NCBI RefSeq assembly: GCF_013328815.1
Contig: NZ_JABUHN010000001.1
Location: 464,506 to 528,505, forward strand
Direction: 5' to 3'
Source of the DNA: Tabrizicola fusiformis
Lineage (GTDB): Bacteria; Pseudomonadota; Alphaproteobacteria; Rhodobacterales; Rhodobacteraceae
Length of the DNA stretch: 64,000 bases
In this document: one piece after another, positions 35,414-42,734 of the stretch
How the letters are laid out: each line of letters starts with the position of its first letter
Position numbering within the stretch: position 1 is the first letter of the stretch
Position numbers and translations under genes: made by a program
The notes under the pieces: generated by a model
What the model was told of the DNA's origin: nothing
What the model saw: only the letters and a program-made list of their open reading frames with translations
The model's database searches: none

Positions 35414-36191
35414 GTCCGATGCTTGCAAGGAAGTCGCGCAGCAGCGCCGCATAATCGTCGGGCCGCTCGACCATCGGCAGATGGCCGGCGCCGCGCATCA
35501 GATGCCAGCGGTGGCCAAGGATCAGCTCTGCTGTTTCGCGCACAAGGTCAGGCGGCGTGGTGCCGTCCTTGGCCCCGGCGATCACCAGTGTCGGCAGGGT
35601 CAGGCTGGCGGTGGTGGTGTAGAAATCGGTGCCCGCAATCGCCTCGGCGCAGCCGATCCAGCCTTCGGGCGGCGTCGATTCAAGAAGCGCGCGAATCCGT
35701 GGCATTTCAGGGGCTTGCCGCCAGTTGCGCCCGAAAATCCGCTCCATCGCGCCGGGGGCATAGGCGGCAAGGCCCTTATCCGTAACCTCGGCGATCCGCG
35801 CTTTCCACAGCGCCTCGCCGCCGATCTTGGCCGCCGTGTTCGACAGCACCATACCGCGCACCAGATCAAGCCGCTTGACCGCCAACCCCTGCGCCACCAG
35901 CCCGCCCAGCGAGACGCCGACCACCACCGCCTCGGCCATGCCGGCATGGGTCATCAACCGTTCGGCATCGCGGATCAGCGCGCCCATGGCATAGGGCGGC
36001 GGCGGGCAGTCGCTCGCCCCATGGCCACGCAGATCGAAGCGCAGGATGCGGTGGCGGGGCAGGCGGGCCACCACCCCGTCCCAGATCGTCAGGTCGGTGC
36101 CCAGCGCGTGAATCAACACAAGGGGCGGGCCGTCCGAAGGGCCATCCAGAACCGCATTCAGGCGCAGATCGTCAAGGTAAATCAGAGACAT
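35406..36191 (-). CDS. alpha/beta hydrolase, 3-oxoadipate enol-lactonase-like
   Basis: 261 residues. LVLIHALGTDLTIWDGVV (oxyanion loop), RILRFDLRGHGASD, nucleophile motif VGVSLGGLVAQGLA and His in RGAGHLPMVERP follow the PcaD pattern closely, so lactone or ester hydrolysis in aromatic or sugar-acid breakdown is likely. No other protocatechuate-pathway gene is present, so the pcaD name is not used. It is 3 bases downstream of the PLP dehydratase stop. Confidence 0.88.
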   Translation of the reverse strand: MSLIYLDDLRLNAVLDGPSDGPPLVLIHALGTDLTIWDGVVARLPRHRILRFDLRGHGASDCPPPPYAMGALIRDAERLMTHAGMAEAVVVGVSLGGLVAQGLAVKRLDLVRGMVLSNTAAKIGGEALWKARIAEVTDKGLAAYAPGAMERIFGRNWRQAPEMPRIRALLESTPPEGWIGCAEAIAGTDFYTTTASLTLPTLVIAGAKDGTTPPDLVRETAELILGHRWHLMRGAGHLPMVERPDDYAALLRDFLASIGHG

Positions 36192-36194
36192 GAC

Positions 36195-37163
36195 CTAGGC
36201 ATACCGCTGCAGGACATCGGCGAAAAGAGAGGGCTCCACATTCCCGCCCGAGGCGGTGCAGATCACGGTATCGGGCAGATCCTTGCGGAAGAGGGCCGCC
36301 GCAAGTGCCACCGCACCCCCCGGTTCCACCACGATGCGCAGATGGGTAAAGGCCAGCGCCATTGCCCGCAGCGCCTCTTCATCCGTCACGACCAGTCCGG
36401 GGCCGCAAAGTCGTTGCAGGATGGGAAAGGTGATCTCGCCCGGGCTTGGGGTCACGATGGCATCGCAGAGCGAACCCGCCAGCGCCGCGTTCCGCTCCCG
36501 CCGCCCCGAGGCGAGCGAGCGGGCGGTATCGTCAAACCCCTCCGGTTCGGCCGGCCGCACCCGCAGCCCCGGCGCCCGCGCCTCAAGCGCCAGCGCGATA
36601 CCGGCGGTCAAGCCGCCACCGCCGCAGCAGGTGATCACATCGGCCTCTGCGATGCCCGCTTCGGCGGCCTGCGCGGCGATTTCCAGCCCGACCGTGGCCT
36701 GCCCGGCAATCACCTCCGGCTCGTCATAGGGGCGGATCAGGGTCAGGCCGCGGGCCTTGGCAAGGGCGGCGCCGATGGCGTCGCGGTCTTCGCTGACGCG
36801 GTCATAAAGCACCACCTCGGCGCCATAAGACTTTGTATTCTCGATCTTAACCCTGGGGGCATCGACCGGCATCACGATGACGGCTGGCACGCCATGGCGG
36901 GCGGCGGCCAGCGCCACCCCCTGCGCATGGTTGCCCGAGGAATAGGCGATCACGCCGCGCGCACGGACCTCGGGCGGCAGGGCCGAGACCGCCGACCAGC
37001 CGCCACGGAACTTGAAGCTGCCGGTCCATTGCAGGCATTCCGCCTTGACGAAAATACGCCGCCCCGCCAGCGCATCCAGCAAGGGCGCGTTGAGCAGCGG
37101 CGTCACCCGGGTCTGTCCGGCCAACCGGGCTGCGGCGGCTTCGATGCGGGCAAGGTCGCTCAT
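36195..37163 (-). CDS. PLP-dependent threonine/serine dehydratase-like enzyme
   Basis: 322 residues. The PLP Lys is in GSFKFRGG, the substrate loop in SSGNHAQGVALAAA, and the phosphate-binding glycine loop in CCGGGGLTAG. Fold-type II enzymes of this length act as threonine/serine dehydratases, serine racemases or hydroxyaspartate dehydratases; there is no C-terminal ACT regulatory domain, which points to the catabolic form. Its ATG overlaps the preceding hydrolase stop by 4 bases (ATGA). Confidence 0.88.
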   Translation of the reverse strand: MSDLARIEAAAARLAGQTRVTPLLNAPLLDALAGRRIFVKAECLQWTGSFKFRGGWSAVSALPPEVRARGVIAYSSGNHAQGVALAAARHGVPAVIVMPVDAPRVKIENTKSYGAEVVLYDRVSEDRDAIGAALAKARGLTLIRPYDEPEVIAGQATVGLEIAAQAAEAGIAEADVITCCGGGGLTAGIALALEARAPGLRVRPAEPEGFDDTARSLASGRRERNAALAGSLCDAIVTPSPGEITFPILQRLCGPGLVVTDEEALRAMALAFTHLRIVVEPGGAVALAAALFRKDLPDTVICTASGGNVEPSLFADVLQRYA

Positions 37164-37984
37164 GCCATCGCCCCCAGCCAGTTGCGGATGACGGACAGGC
37201 TTTCGGCTTCGTCCAGAAAGGGCACATGGGCGCGGTCGGGAACATCGGCAAACAGCATGTCGGGCCGGCGGCGCTGCATCTCTGCGGCGGTCTCTGCCGA
37301 CAGAAGGTCCGAGTTTGCCCCCCGGATCAGGGCCAGCGGCAGGCCCGCCAGCATGTCGAACAGCGGCCAAAGGTCTACCGGCGGCCCGGCAAAGGCGGCA
37401 AGAAAGCTGTCGCGCAGCGCCGGGTCATAGTTGATCCGCAGCCCTTCTGGCGTCTCGTCATAATGGTGGCGCACCTCATCCAGCCAGCGGCTGTCGGGCA
37501 CATTGGCAAAGCCGGGCAGGGCGCGCGGCAGTTTGGCCGCCATTTCGGCATGGGTGCGGGCGGCGGGATTGCGCCCGACATAATCCATGATCCGCTCCAG
37601 CCCCGGGCGGTGAATTTCGGGGCCGACATCGTTCAGGCAAAGCCCCAGAACCCGCCCGCGCGTCATGGCCCCCAGCCCCAACCCGATCAGCCCCCCGCGG
37701 GAGGTGCCAAGGATCGCCGCCTGCGCAATGCCCAGATGATCCAGCAGCGCCAGCGCATCCTGCCCTTCCTGCGGCACGGTATAGGTTTCGGCGCCGGTCC
37801 ACTGACTTTGCCCGCGGCCGCGATAATCCATGCGGATCAGGCGAATACCCGGCAGATGCGGTGCCAGATAGTCGAAATCCGCCATGGTCCGCGTCAGCCC
37901 GGCAAGGCAGAGAACGGGCAGCCCCGCCCCCTGATCGGCATAGGCAAGGCGGGCGCCGTCGGCGGCGGTGAAGAACTGGGTCAT
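37160..37984 (-). CDS. alpha/beta hydrolase
   Basis: 274 residues. LPVLCLAGLTRTMADFDYL, IRLIRMDYRGRGQSQW, nucleophile in LGTSRGGLIGLGL and His in PDRAHVPFLDE. The N-terminus (FTAADGARLAYADQG) is a typical soluble-hydrolase beginning. It is first in the minus-strand operon with the dehydratase and two more hydrolases, all overlapping or closely spaced. Substrate unknown. Confidence 0.86.
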   Translation of the reverse strand: MTQFFTAADGARLAYADQGAGLPVLCLAGLTRTMADFDYLAPHLPGIRLIRMDYRGRGQSQWTGAETYTVPQEGQDALALLDHLGIAQAAILGTSRGGLIGLGLGAMTRGRVLGLCLNDVGPEIHRPGLERIMDYVGRNPAARTHAEMAAKLPRALPGFANVPDSRWLDEVRHHYDETPEGLRINYDPALRDSFLAAFAGPPVDLWPLFDMLAGLPLALIRGANSDLLSAETAAEMQRRRPDMLFADVPDRAHVPFLDEAESLSVIRNWLGAMA

Positions 37985-38054
37985 CGGGTTTCCTCGGCTT
38001 TGGGCAAGGCTGGCACGGGGCCGCGGCAAGGGGAAGAGGCCAAGGGGAGGAGTA

Positions 38055-38099
38055 ATTCATATAATGATTATTGAATGTGTTTGCCGAAGCTGCTATGCC
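38055..38099 (+). promoter_or_regulatory. promoter with overlapping palindrome before the DUF2892 gene
   Basis: ATTCATATAAT-G-ATTATTGAAT (38055-38076) is a near-perfect inverted repeat. It overlaps TTGAAT (38071-38076), which with TATGCC (38094-38099) and a 17-base spacer forms a promoter ending 29 bases before the DUF2892 start. The AT-rich palindrome with ATTC/GAAT ends recalls ArsR-family BigR/SqrR sulfide-responsive operators, from memory, but the half-site spacing is longer than the one I recall. Confidence 0.5.
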
Positions 38100-38128
38100 C
38101 TCGGCAACCCAATCTATAGGAGTGGAAA

Positions 38129-38332
38129 ATGACCCTCGACCGTTCGGTTATGCTGTTCGCCGGTGCCATGGTGCTGTTGAGCGTGGCGCTGATCGCCTTC
38201 GTCTCGCCCCTGTTCATCTGGTTCACGGTGTTCATCGGGCTGAACCTGATGCAATCGGCGATCACCGGCTTTTGCCCGGCGGCCTCGGTGTTCCGTAAAC
38301 TGGGCATCAAGGCGGGTTGCGCCTTCAACTGA
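38129..38332 (+). CDS. DUF2892 (YgaP-type transmembrane) protein
   Basis: 67 residues: two helices (about 8-25 and 27-45) and the family signature FIGLNLMQSAITGFCPAASVFRKLGI with Cys. DUF2892 units occur alone or fused to rhodanese domains and are often in sulfur-stress loci. TAGGAG precedes the ATG. The stop abuts the stop of the convergent fnrL. Confidence 0.85.
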   Translation: MTLDRSVMLFAGAMVLLSVALIAFVSPLFIWFTVFIGLNLMQSAITGFCPAASVFRKLGIKAGCAFN

Positions 38333-39079
38333 TCAGTTGAGGAAGCCGCCGTCCGAATCGTCGCCGGTGTGTTCCAGCAAGGCGTCGAAATCGGGCACCA
38401 CGACATGGCGCTTGCCCTCAAGCTGGATCAGGCCGTCGCGCTTCAGCGCCGAAACCTGACGGCTGACGGTTTCCAGTGTAAGGCCAAGGTAATCGGCCAT
38501 TTCCTCGCGCGTCAGCGGCAGGTCAAAGGCCAGCGCACCCTTGGCCGAGCGCAGTTTGAGGCTGGCATCGCGGCGGGCGATGATCGCCAGAAGCGAGGCG
38601 ATCTTTTCCCGCGCAGTCTTGCGCCCCAGAAGCAGCATCCATTCGCGCGCCGCATCCAGCTCGTCCAGCGTCATTTCCAGAAGACGCTGGGCGACATGGG
38701 GCGTGGTGGACATCAGCTCTTCAAAGGGTCGCTTGCGGAAGCAGCACATCACCAGATCGGTGGTTGCGGTCACGTCATAGGCCGCCTGCGCGCGGCCCGG
38801 GCGGCCGACGAAATCGGATGGCAGCAAAAGGCCCACCATCTGCCGCCGCCCATCCTCCATCGTCTGGGTCAGCGTGGCGATTCCCGAGACGACCGAGGCG
38901 ACGAAATCCATCCGGTCGCCGGACCAGACCACGGTCTGCCCGGCCTGATAGCTGCGGTAATATTTGATGGTTTCCAGCCGGGAGAGTTCATCGGCATCGC
39001 AGCGTGCGCAGACCGCGCGGTGCCGGATCGGGCAACCGCCGCAGTCATGTGACATAAGTTGCAGATCCTGATGCGACAT
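38333..39079 (-). CDS. fnrL: FnrL, oxygen-sensing Crp/Fnr-family regulator
   Basis: 248 residues. N-terminal Cys cluster DCGGCPIRHRAVCARC and a further Cys in VMCCFRKRPFEEL provide the [4Fe-4S] ligands. A cAMP-type beta-barrel and long helix lead to the helix-turn-helix LTREEMADYLGLTLETVSRQVSALKRDGLI with the E-xx-SR recognition residues of FNR. The start at 39079 (MSHQDLQL) was chosen over a second ATG eight codons later. It is divergent from hemN, with an FNR box between (39092-39105), as in Rhodobacter. It controls the anaerobic switch, including heme and photosynthesis genes. Confidence 0.95.
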   Translation of the reverse strand: MSHQDLQLMSHDCGGCPIRHRAVCARCDADELSRLETIKYYRSYQAGQTVVWSGDRMDFVASVVSGIATLTQTMEDGRRQMVGLLLPSDFVGRPGRAQAAYDVTATTDLVMCCFRKRPFEELMSTTPHVAQRLLEMTLDELDAAREWMLLLGRKTAREKIASLLAIIARRDASLKLRSAKGALAFDLPLTREEMADYLGLTLETVSRQVSALKRDGLIQLEGKRHVVVPDFDALLEHTGDDSDGGFLN

Positions 39080-39091
39080 GCCCTGTCCGGG

Positions 39092-39105
39092 TTGATTTAG
39101 GTCAA
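39092..39105. promoter_or_regulatory. FNR box
   Basis: TTGAT-TTAG-GTCAA matches the FNR consensus TTGAT-N4-ATCAA at 9 of 10 positions, in the 60-base gap between fnrL and hemN, so it can control both genes. Confidence 0.85.
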
Positions 39106-39139
39106 GGCCAGCGGGCCGGTTCCAATCATAGATACGGGA

Positions 39140-40495
39140 ATGACCATTCAAGCGCAACTCACGCGGTTGGGGCTTTTTGACGCTCGCGTTCCGCGCTACA
39201 CCTCCTATCCCACGGCGCCGCAGTTTGCGGGCGGCGTGGGCTCCGAAACCTTTGTGCAGTGGATCGAGGCGATCCCGGCGGGGTCTTCGATCTCGCTTTA
39301 CCTGCATGTGCCCTTCTGTCGGCGGCTCTGCTGGTTCTGCGCCTGCCGGACGCAGGGCACATCCAGCGATGAGCCGGTCCGCGCCTATGCCAAGGTGCTG
39401 AAGGCGGAAATCGCGCTTTTGCGCCGGCATCTGGCGCCGGGGGTGCGGTTGTCGCGGCTGCACTGGGGCGGTGGCACGCCCACGTTGATGCCGGCCGACA
39501 TGATGCGCGATCTCGCCGACAGCGTGTTTGACGCGGTGCCAATGGCCGCGGGCGCTGAATTCTCGGTCGAGATCGACCCGAATGAAATCGACGCCGCCCG
39601 GCTGGATGCGCTGGTGGCTTCGGGGATGAACCGCGCCTCGATCGGGGTGCAGGATTTCGACCCCGAGATCCAGAAGACCATCGGGCGCGAACAAAGCTAT
39701 GAACTGACCAAAGAGGTTGCGGACATGATCCGCGACCGTGGCGTGACCAGCCTGAATGCCGATATCCTTTATGGGCTGCCGTTCCAGACCAACAGCCGGA
39801 TTGCGGATTCGGTGCAAAAGCTGCTCACCCTCTCGCCTGATCGGGTGGCGCTTTATGGCTATGCCCATGTGCCATGGGTCAGCCGCCGCCAGCAGATGAT
39901 CCCCTCGGACGCCATTCCCACCCCGCAGGAACGGCTGAACCTGTTCGAAACAGCGCGCAAGCTGTTCGTCTGGGACGGTTACGACGAAATCGGCATCGAC
40001 CATTTCGCCCGTCCCGGCGATGGCATGGCCAAGGCGGCCAAGGCCGGAACGCTGCGGCGCAATTTTCAGGGTTACACCGACGACACGGCGCCGGTGCTGG
40101 TGGGGCTTGGCGCTTCGTCGATTTCGCGGTTTCCCCAAGGCTATGCCCAGAATGCCTCGGCCACGGCGGTTCATACCAAGGCGATCCGCGAGGGCCATTT
40201 CTCGACCCACCGCGGCCATGCCTTTACGGGCGAGGATCAGATGCGTGGTCGGATCATTGAGGCGCTGATGTGCGATTTTCGGGTGGAGCGGGCCGAAATT
40301 CTGGCCAGCTTTGCGGTGACCGAGACGCGGCTGGACACCCTTCTGGCCGAGGCCGCTGCCGCCTTTCCGGGGATGGTGACGCTGGATCAGACCGGGCTTG
40401 CCATCCTGCCGCAGGGCAGGCCGCTGGCCCGGATGGTGGCACGGGCGTTCGACGCCTATGACCAGAGCAAGGCGCAGCATTCGGCGGCAATCTAG
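39140..40495 (+). CDS. hemN: oxygen-independent coproporphyrinogen III oxidase (radical SAM)
   Basis: 451 residues. Radical-SAM cysteines Cys60, Cys64 and Cys67 lie in PFCRRLCWFCACRT, with an extra Cys69. Also present: RLHWGGGTPT, ASIGVQDFDPEIQKTIGR, DILYGLPFQT and the C-terminal HemN domain. It decarboxylates coproporphyrinogen III anaerobically. Regulated by FnrL through the adjacent FNR box; complements hemF elsewhere in the window. Confidence 0.96.
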   Translation: MTIQAQLTRLGLFDARVPRYTSYPTAPQFAGGVGSETFVQWIEAIPAGSSISLYLHVPFCRRLCWFCACRTQGTSSDEPVRAYAKVLKAEIALLRRHLAPGVRLSRLHWGGGTPTLMPADMMRDLADSVFDAVPMAAGAEFSVEIDPNEIDAARLDALVASGMNRASIGVQDFDPEIQKTIGREQSYELTKEVADMIRDRGVTSLNADILYGLPFQTNSRIADSVQKLLTLSPDRVALYGYAHVPWVSRRQQMIPSDAIPTPQERLNLFETARKLFVWDGYDEIGIDHFARPGDGMAKAAKAGTLRRNFQGYTDDTAPVLVGLGASSISRFPQGYAQNASATAVHTKAIREGHFSTHRGHAFTGEDQMRGRIIEALMCDFRVERAEILASFAVTETRLDTLLAEAAAAFPGMVTLDQTGLAILPQGRPLARMVARAFDAYDQSKAQHSAAI

Positions 40496-40638
40496 GCGGC
40501 CTGGCCATCGGCACGGGCAATCGGCAAGTCTGCCGAACAATTCACTTTCTCTTTATCCGGCGCTGGATAGTGTTGCGCCGGTCAGGCCAGCCGTGCCGGG
40601 GTTCTGACGAAACTCACCCTTTGCTTGCGGATTGCAAC

Positions 40639-41484
40639 ATGCCTACACGTCTTTCGCGCCTGCGCCTTTCGGGGCTAGCGGCGCTTGGTCTGATCCTGAC
40701 CGGGTTTGCCGCCACCGCCCAAGAAGAATACACAGACTATGGCAAGACACGTGGATGGGACGTGCTGTCTATCACCTATGACGGCTCGTTCATGCGCTGC
40801 AGCGGGGTCAGCATGGATTTCCCCTTCACGCTTGAAAAAAGTAGCGAGGGCTGGAGCCTGACCATCGATGGCCCGCTCGACAATCCGCCGGAAGTGGTGG
40901 GCTATGTCGATGTTGACCGCGCCTCGTTCGAGGGCACCTTCTACCCGCAAGGCAATGGCCGCTATGCGATGTTCCTGGAGGACGGTCTGGTCGAGTCGAT
41001 CCGCGACGGCAGCCGCCTGCAGGTTGAGGCGAATGGCCAGATCACCCCGGCGGCCCTTTCCGGTTCCAGCGCTGCGATGCTGAAGATCGAGGAATGTGTG
41101 GACCGCGCCGGGCAGGTTGCCGCCGCGCCCGCCACCCCCAAACCTGCCGCAGCGCCCAAGCCGAAGCTGGCGCAGACGGCCCCCCCGATCGAGGATGACG
41201 CTTCGAACATGGGCCTGGGTTGCCCCGGTTATGGCGACGCGCCCTCGCCGCAAAGTTCCGATCCGGCGCAGGTCGAGTTTGTGAACCGCAGCGACATTGC
41301 GGTGTCGATCTCCTGGCTCGACTTCGCCGGGGCGCCGGTGGAATATGCCGGGCTGCTGCCGGGTGAGGCGGTGACACTGGATACCTATGTCGGCCATCTC
41401 TGGCTTGCCAAGGATTTCAACATGGAATGCCATGGCGGCATCTGGGGCGCCAATCCGGACTTTACAAGCTACGAAATCTACTGA
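40639..41484 (+). CDS. secreted protein with C-terminal VHL beta domain
   Basis: 281 residues with a signal peptide (LSGLAALGLILTGFAATAQ). Residues about 30-150 form an unrecognised beta-rich domain with Cys in MRCSG and IEECVD. A Pro/Ala-rich linker is at about 155-185. Residues about 210-275 match the von Hippel-Lindau beta domain: VEFVNRSDIAVSISWLDF, VEYAGLLPGEAV and TYVGHLWLAKD, with human pocket residues Trp88, Tyr98, His115 and Trp117 conserved and Ser111 as Thr. No elongin-binding alpha domain is present. Bacterial VHL-domain proteins are known in databases, but their role is not. Confidence 0.85.
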   Translation: MPTRLSRLRLSGLAALGLILTGFAATAQEEYTDYGKTRGWDVLSITYDGSFMRCSGVSMDFPFTLEKSSEGWSLTIDGPLDNPPEVVGYVDVDRASFEGTFYPQGNGRYAMFLEDGLVESIRDGSRLQVEANGQITPAALSGSSAAMLKIEECVDRAGQVAAAPATPKPAAAPKPKLAQTAPPIEDDASNMGLGCPGYGDAPSPQSSDPAQVEFVNRSDIAVSISWLDFAGAPVEYAGLLPGEAVTLDTYVGHLWLAKDFNMECHGGIWGANPDFTSYEIY

Positions 41485-41493
41485 GGGCGGCGA

Positions 41494-41520
41494 GTAGGAT
41501 GGGCAGATTGCCCATCCTAC
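41494..41520. repeat. perfect 12-bp hairpin, REP-like or terminator
   Basis: GTAGGATGGGCA (41494-41505) and its exact complement TGCCCATCCTAC (41509-41520) are separated by GAT. It lies between convergent genes, and the stop codon of the glycosyltransferase gene is inside the right arm. No T-run follows. Such GTAGGATGGG hairpins recur in some Rhodobacteraceae genomes, to my recollection. Confidence 0.65.
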
Positions 41521-42734
41521 GGGGCAAAACCCTCGACAAAGGCGACGGTGCGCGGCAGGCAGATGCCGTGCAGGTCATAGCGTTCCAGCACGGTCGCCCG
41601 CGCGGCAAGGCGGCGGGAGGCAAAGCGGTCGGGTTCGGCCAGCGCCGCGGTCAGGGCGCGGCTCCAGCCCGGCACATCGAAGAAATCGACCAGCGTGCCG
41701 TTCACCCCGTCTTCGATCACCTCCTGCACCGGCGCGGTGGAGGAGGCCACCACATGCGCCCCCGCCGCCATTGCCTCGAGCATCGACCATGACAGCACGA
41801 AGGGATAGGTCAGATAGGCATGGGCACGGGCAACCTGCATCAGTGCCACGAACTGCGGATAGGCCAGCTTGCCCACGAAATGCACCCGCGACAGGTCCAG
41901 CCGGTCGCGGACCTCGGCCAGGAAATGCTCTTTCCAGCTTCCGGTTTTCGGGGCCGCGCCATAGCTGACCGCATCGCCGCCGACGATCACCACCTGCGCC
42001 TCTGGCCGGGCGTCCAGCACTGCGGGCAGGGCGCGCAGAAAGGTGTGATAGCCGCGATAGGGTTCAAGGTTGCGGTTCACGAAGGTCAGCACCTCATCCC
42101 CCGCCCGCAGGATGCGGCCATCGGGCAGGGTGACCTGCGCCGCGGGATCGGGGCGCAGCCGGGCGGTATCGACCCCGTCGAAGATCACCGTGATGCGGTC
42201 GCGCAGAGCGGGCGGATAGGTGGATGCCTGCCAAAGCGTGGGCGACAGCCCGGCATCGGCATGGATGAGCGCCTGCCCCAGATGCGCGGCGCGGCCCTGT
42301 GCGATCAGCACCTGATCGAAATGCGGCGGGTTGAACTCGGGGTCAAAGCCCACATCGGCGCCGCGCCCCTTGTAATAGAACTCGGCATAGACCAGCAGCT
42401 TGGCCTCGGGCCAGACCTCTTTCAGGAACAGCGTCTCGCCCCAGCCGGAATGACCGAAAATCACGTCGGGCACATAGCCCTGCCCGCGCAGTTGCAGGGC
42501 GGCGCGCGCCACGGTCACACCGCGGTCGCTCATCGTGGTATAGTTGCGGCCCAGCCGGGTGGCAGCGGGATCGACCGGCGGGACGACATGGCGATAGCGC
42601 AGCACCTCCACCGGGCTGGGGCGGGTGTTGCCGCCGTCGGTCAGCGCCCGCACCTCATGCCCGCGGCGCTGCAATTCCGGGGCGAGGTGCAGGAATTGGC
42701 CGGGAAAATTCTGATGGACGAAGAGGATTTTCAT
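41517..42734 (-). CDS. GT4-family glycosyltransferase
   Basis: 405 residues. N-terminal GT-B domain begins [21 protein letters not shown]. The C-terminal donor-binding domain has VHFVGKLAYPQFVALMQVARAHAYLTYPFVLSWSMLEAMAAGAHVVASSTAP with the E-x7-E-like region of GT4 enzymes, and EVIEDGVNGTLVDFFD. It transfers an activated sugar to a surface polysaccharide or glycolipid; the acceptor is unknown. It overlaps the yejF stop by 4 bases, so it is translated from the transporter transcript, an unusual pairing. Confidence 0.9.
   Translation of the reverse strand: MKILFVHQNFPGQFLHLAPELQRRGHEVRALTDGGNTRPSPVEVLRYRHVVPPVDPAATRLGRNYTTMSDRGVTVARAALQLRGQGYVPDVIFGHSGWGETLFLKEVWPEAKLLVYAEFYYKGRGADVGFDPEFNPPHFDQVLIAQGRAAHLGQALIHADAGLSPTLWQASTYPPALRDRITVIFDGVDTARLRPDPAAQVTLPDGRILRAGDEVLTFVNRNLEPYRGYHTFLRALPAVLDARPEAQVVIVGGDAVSYGAAPKTGSWKEHFLAEVRDRLDLSRVHFVGKLAYPQFVALMQVARAHAYLTYPFVLSWSMLEAMAAGAHVVASSTAPVQEVIEDGVNGTLVDFFDVPGWSRALTAALAEPDRFASRRLAARATVLERYDLHGICLPRTVAFVEGFAP

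Noticed and set aside
39080..40540. Upstream extension of the fnrL reading frame through hemN antisense
   Set aside because: FnrL begins at 39079 by family length and the FNR box lies just upstream; the extension is antisense to hemN.
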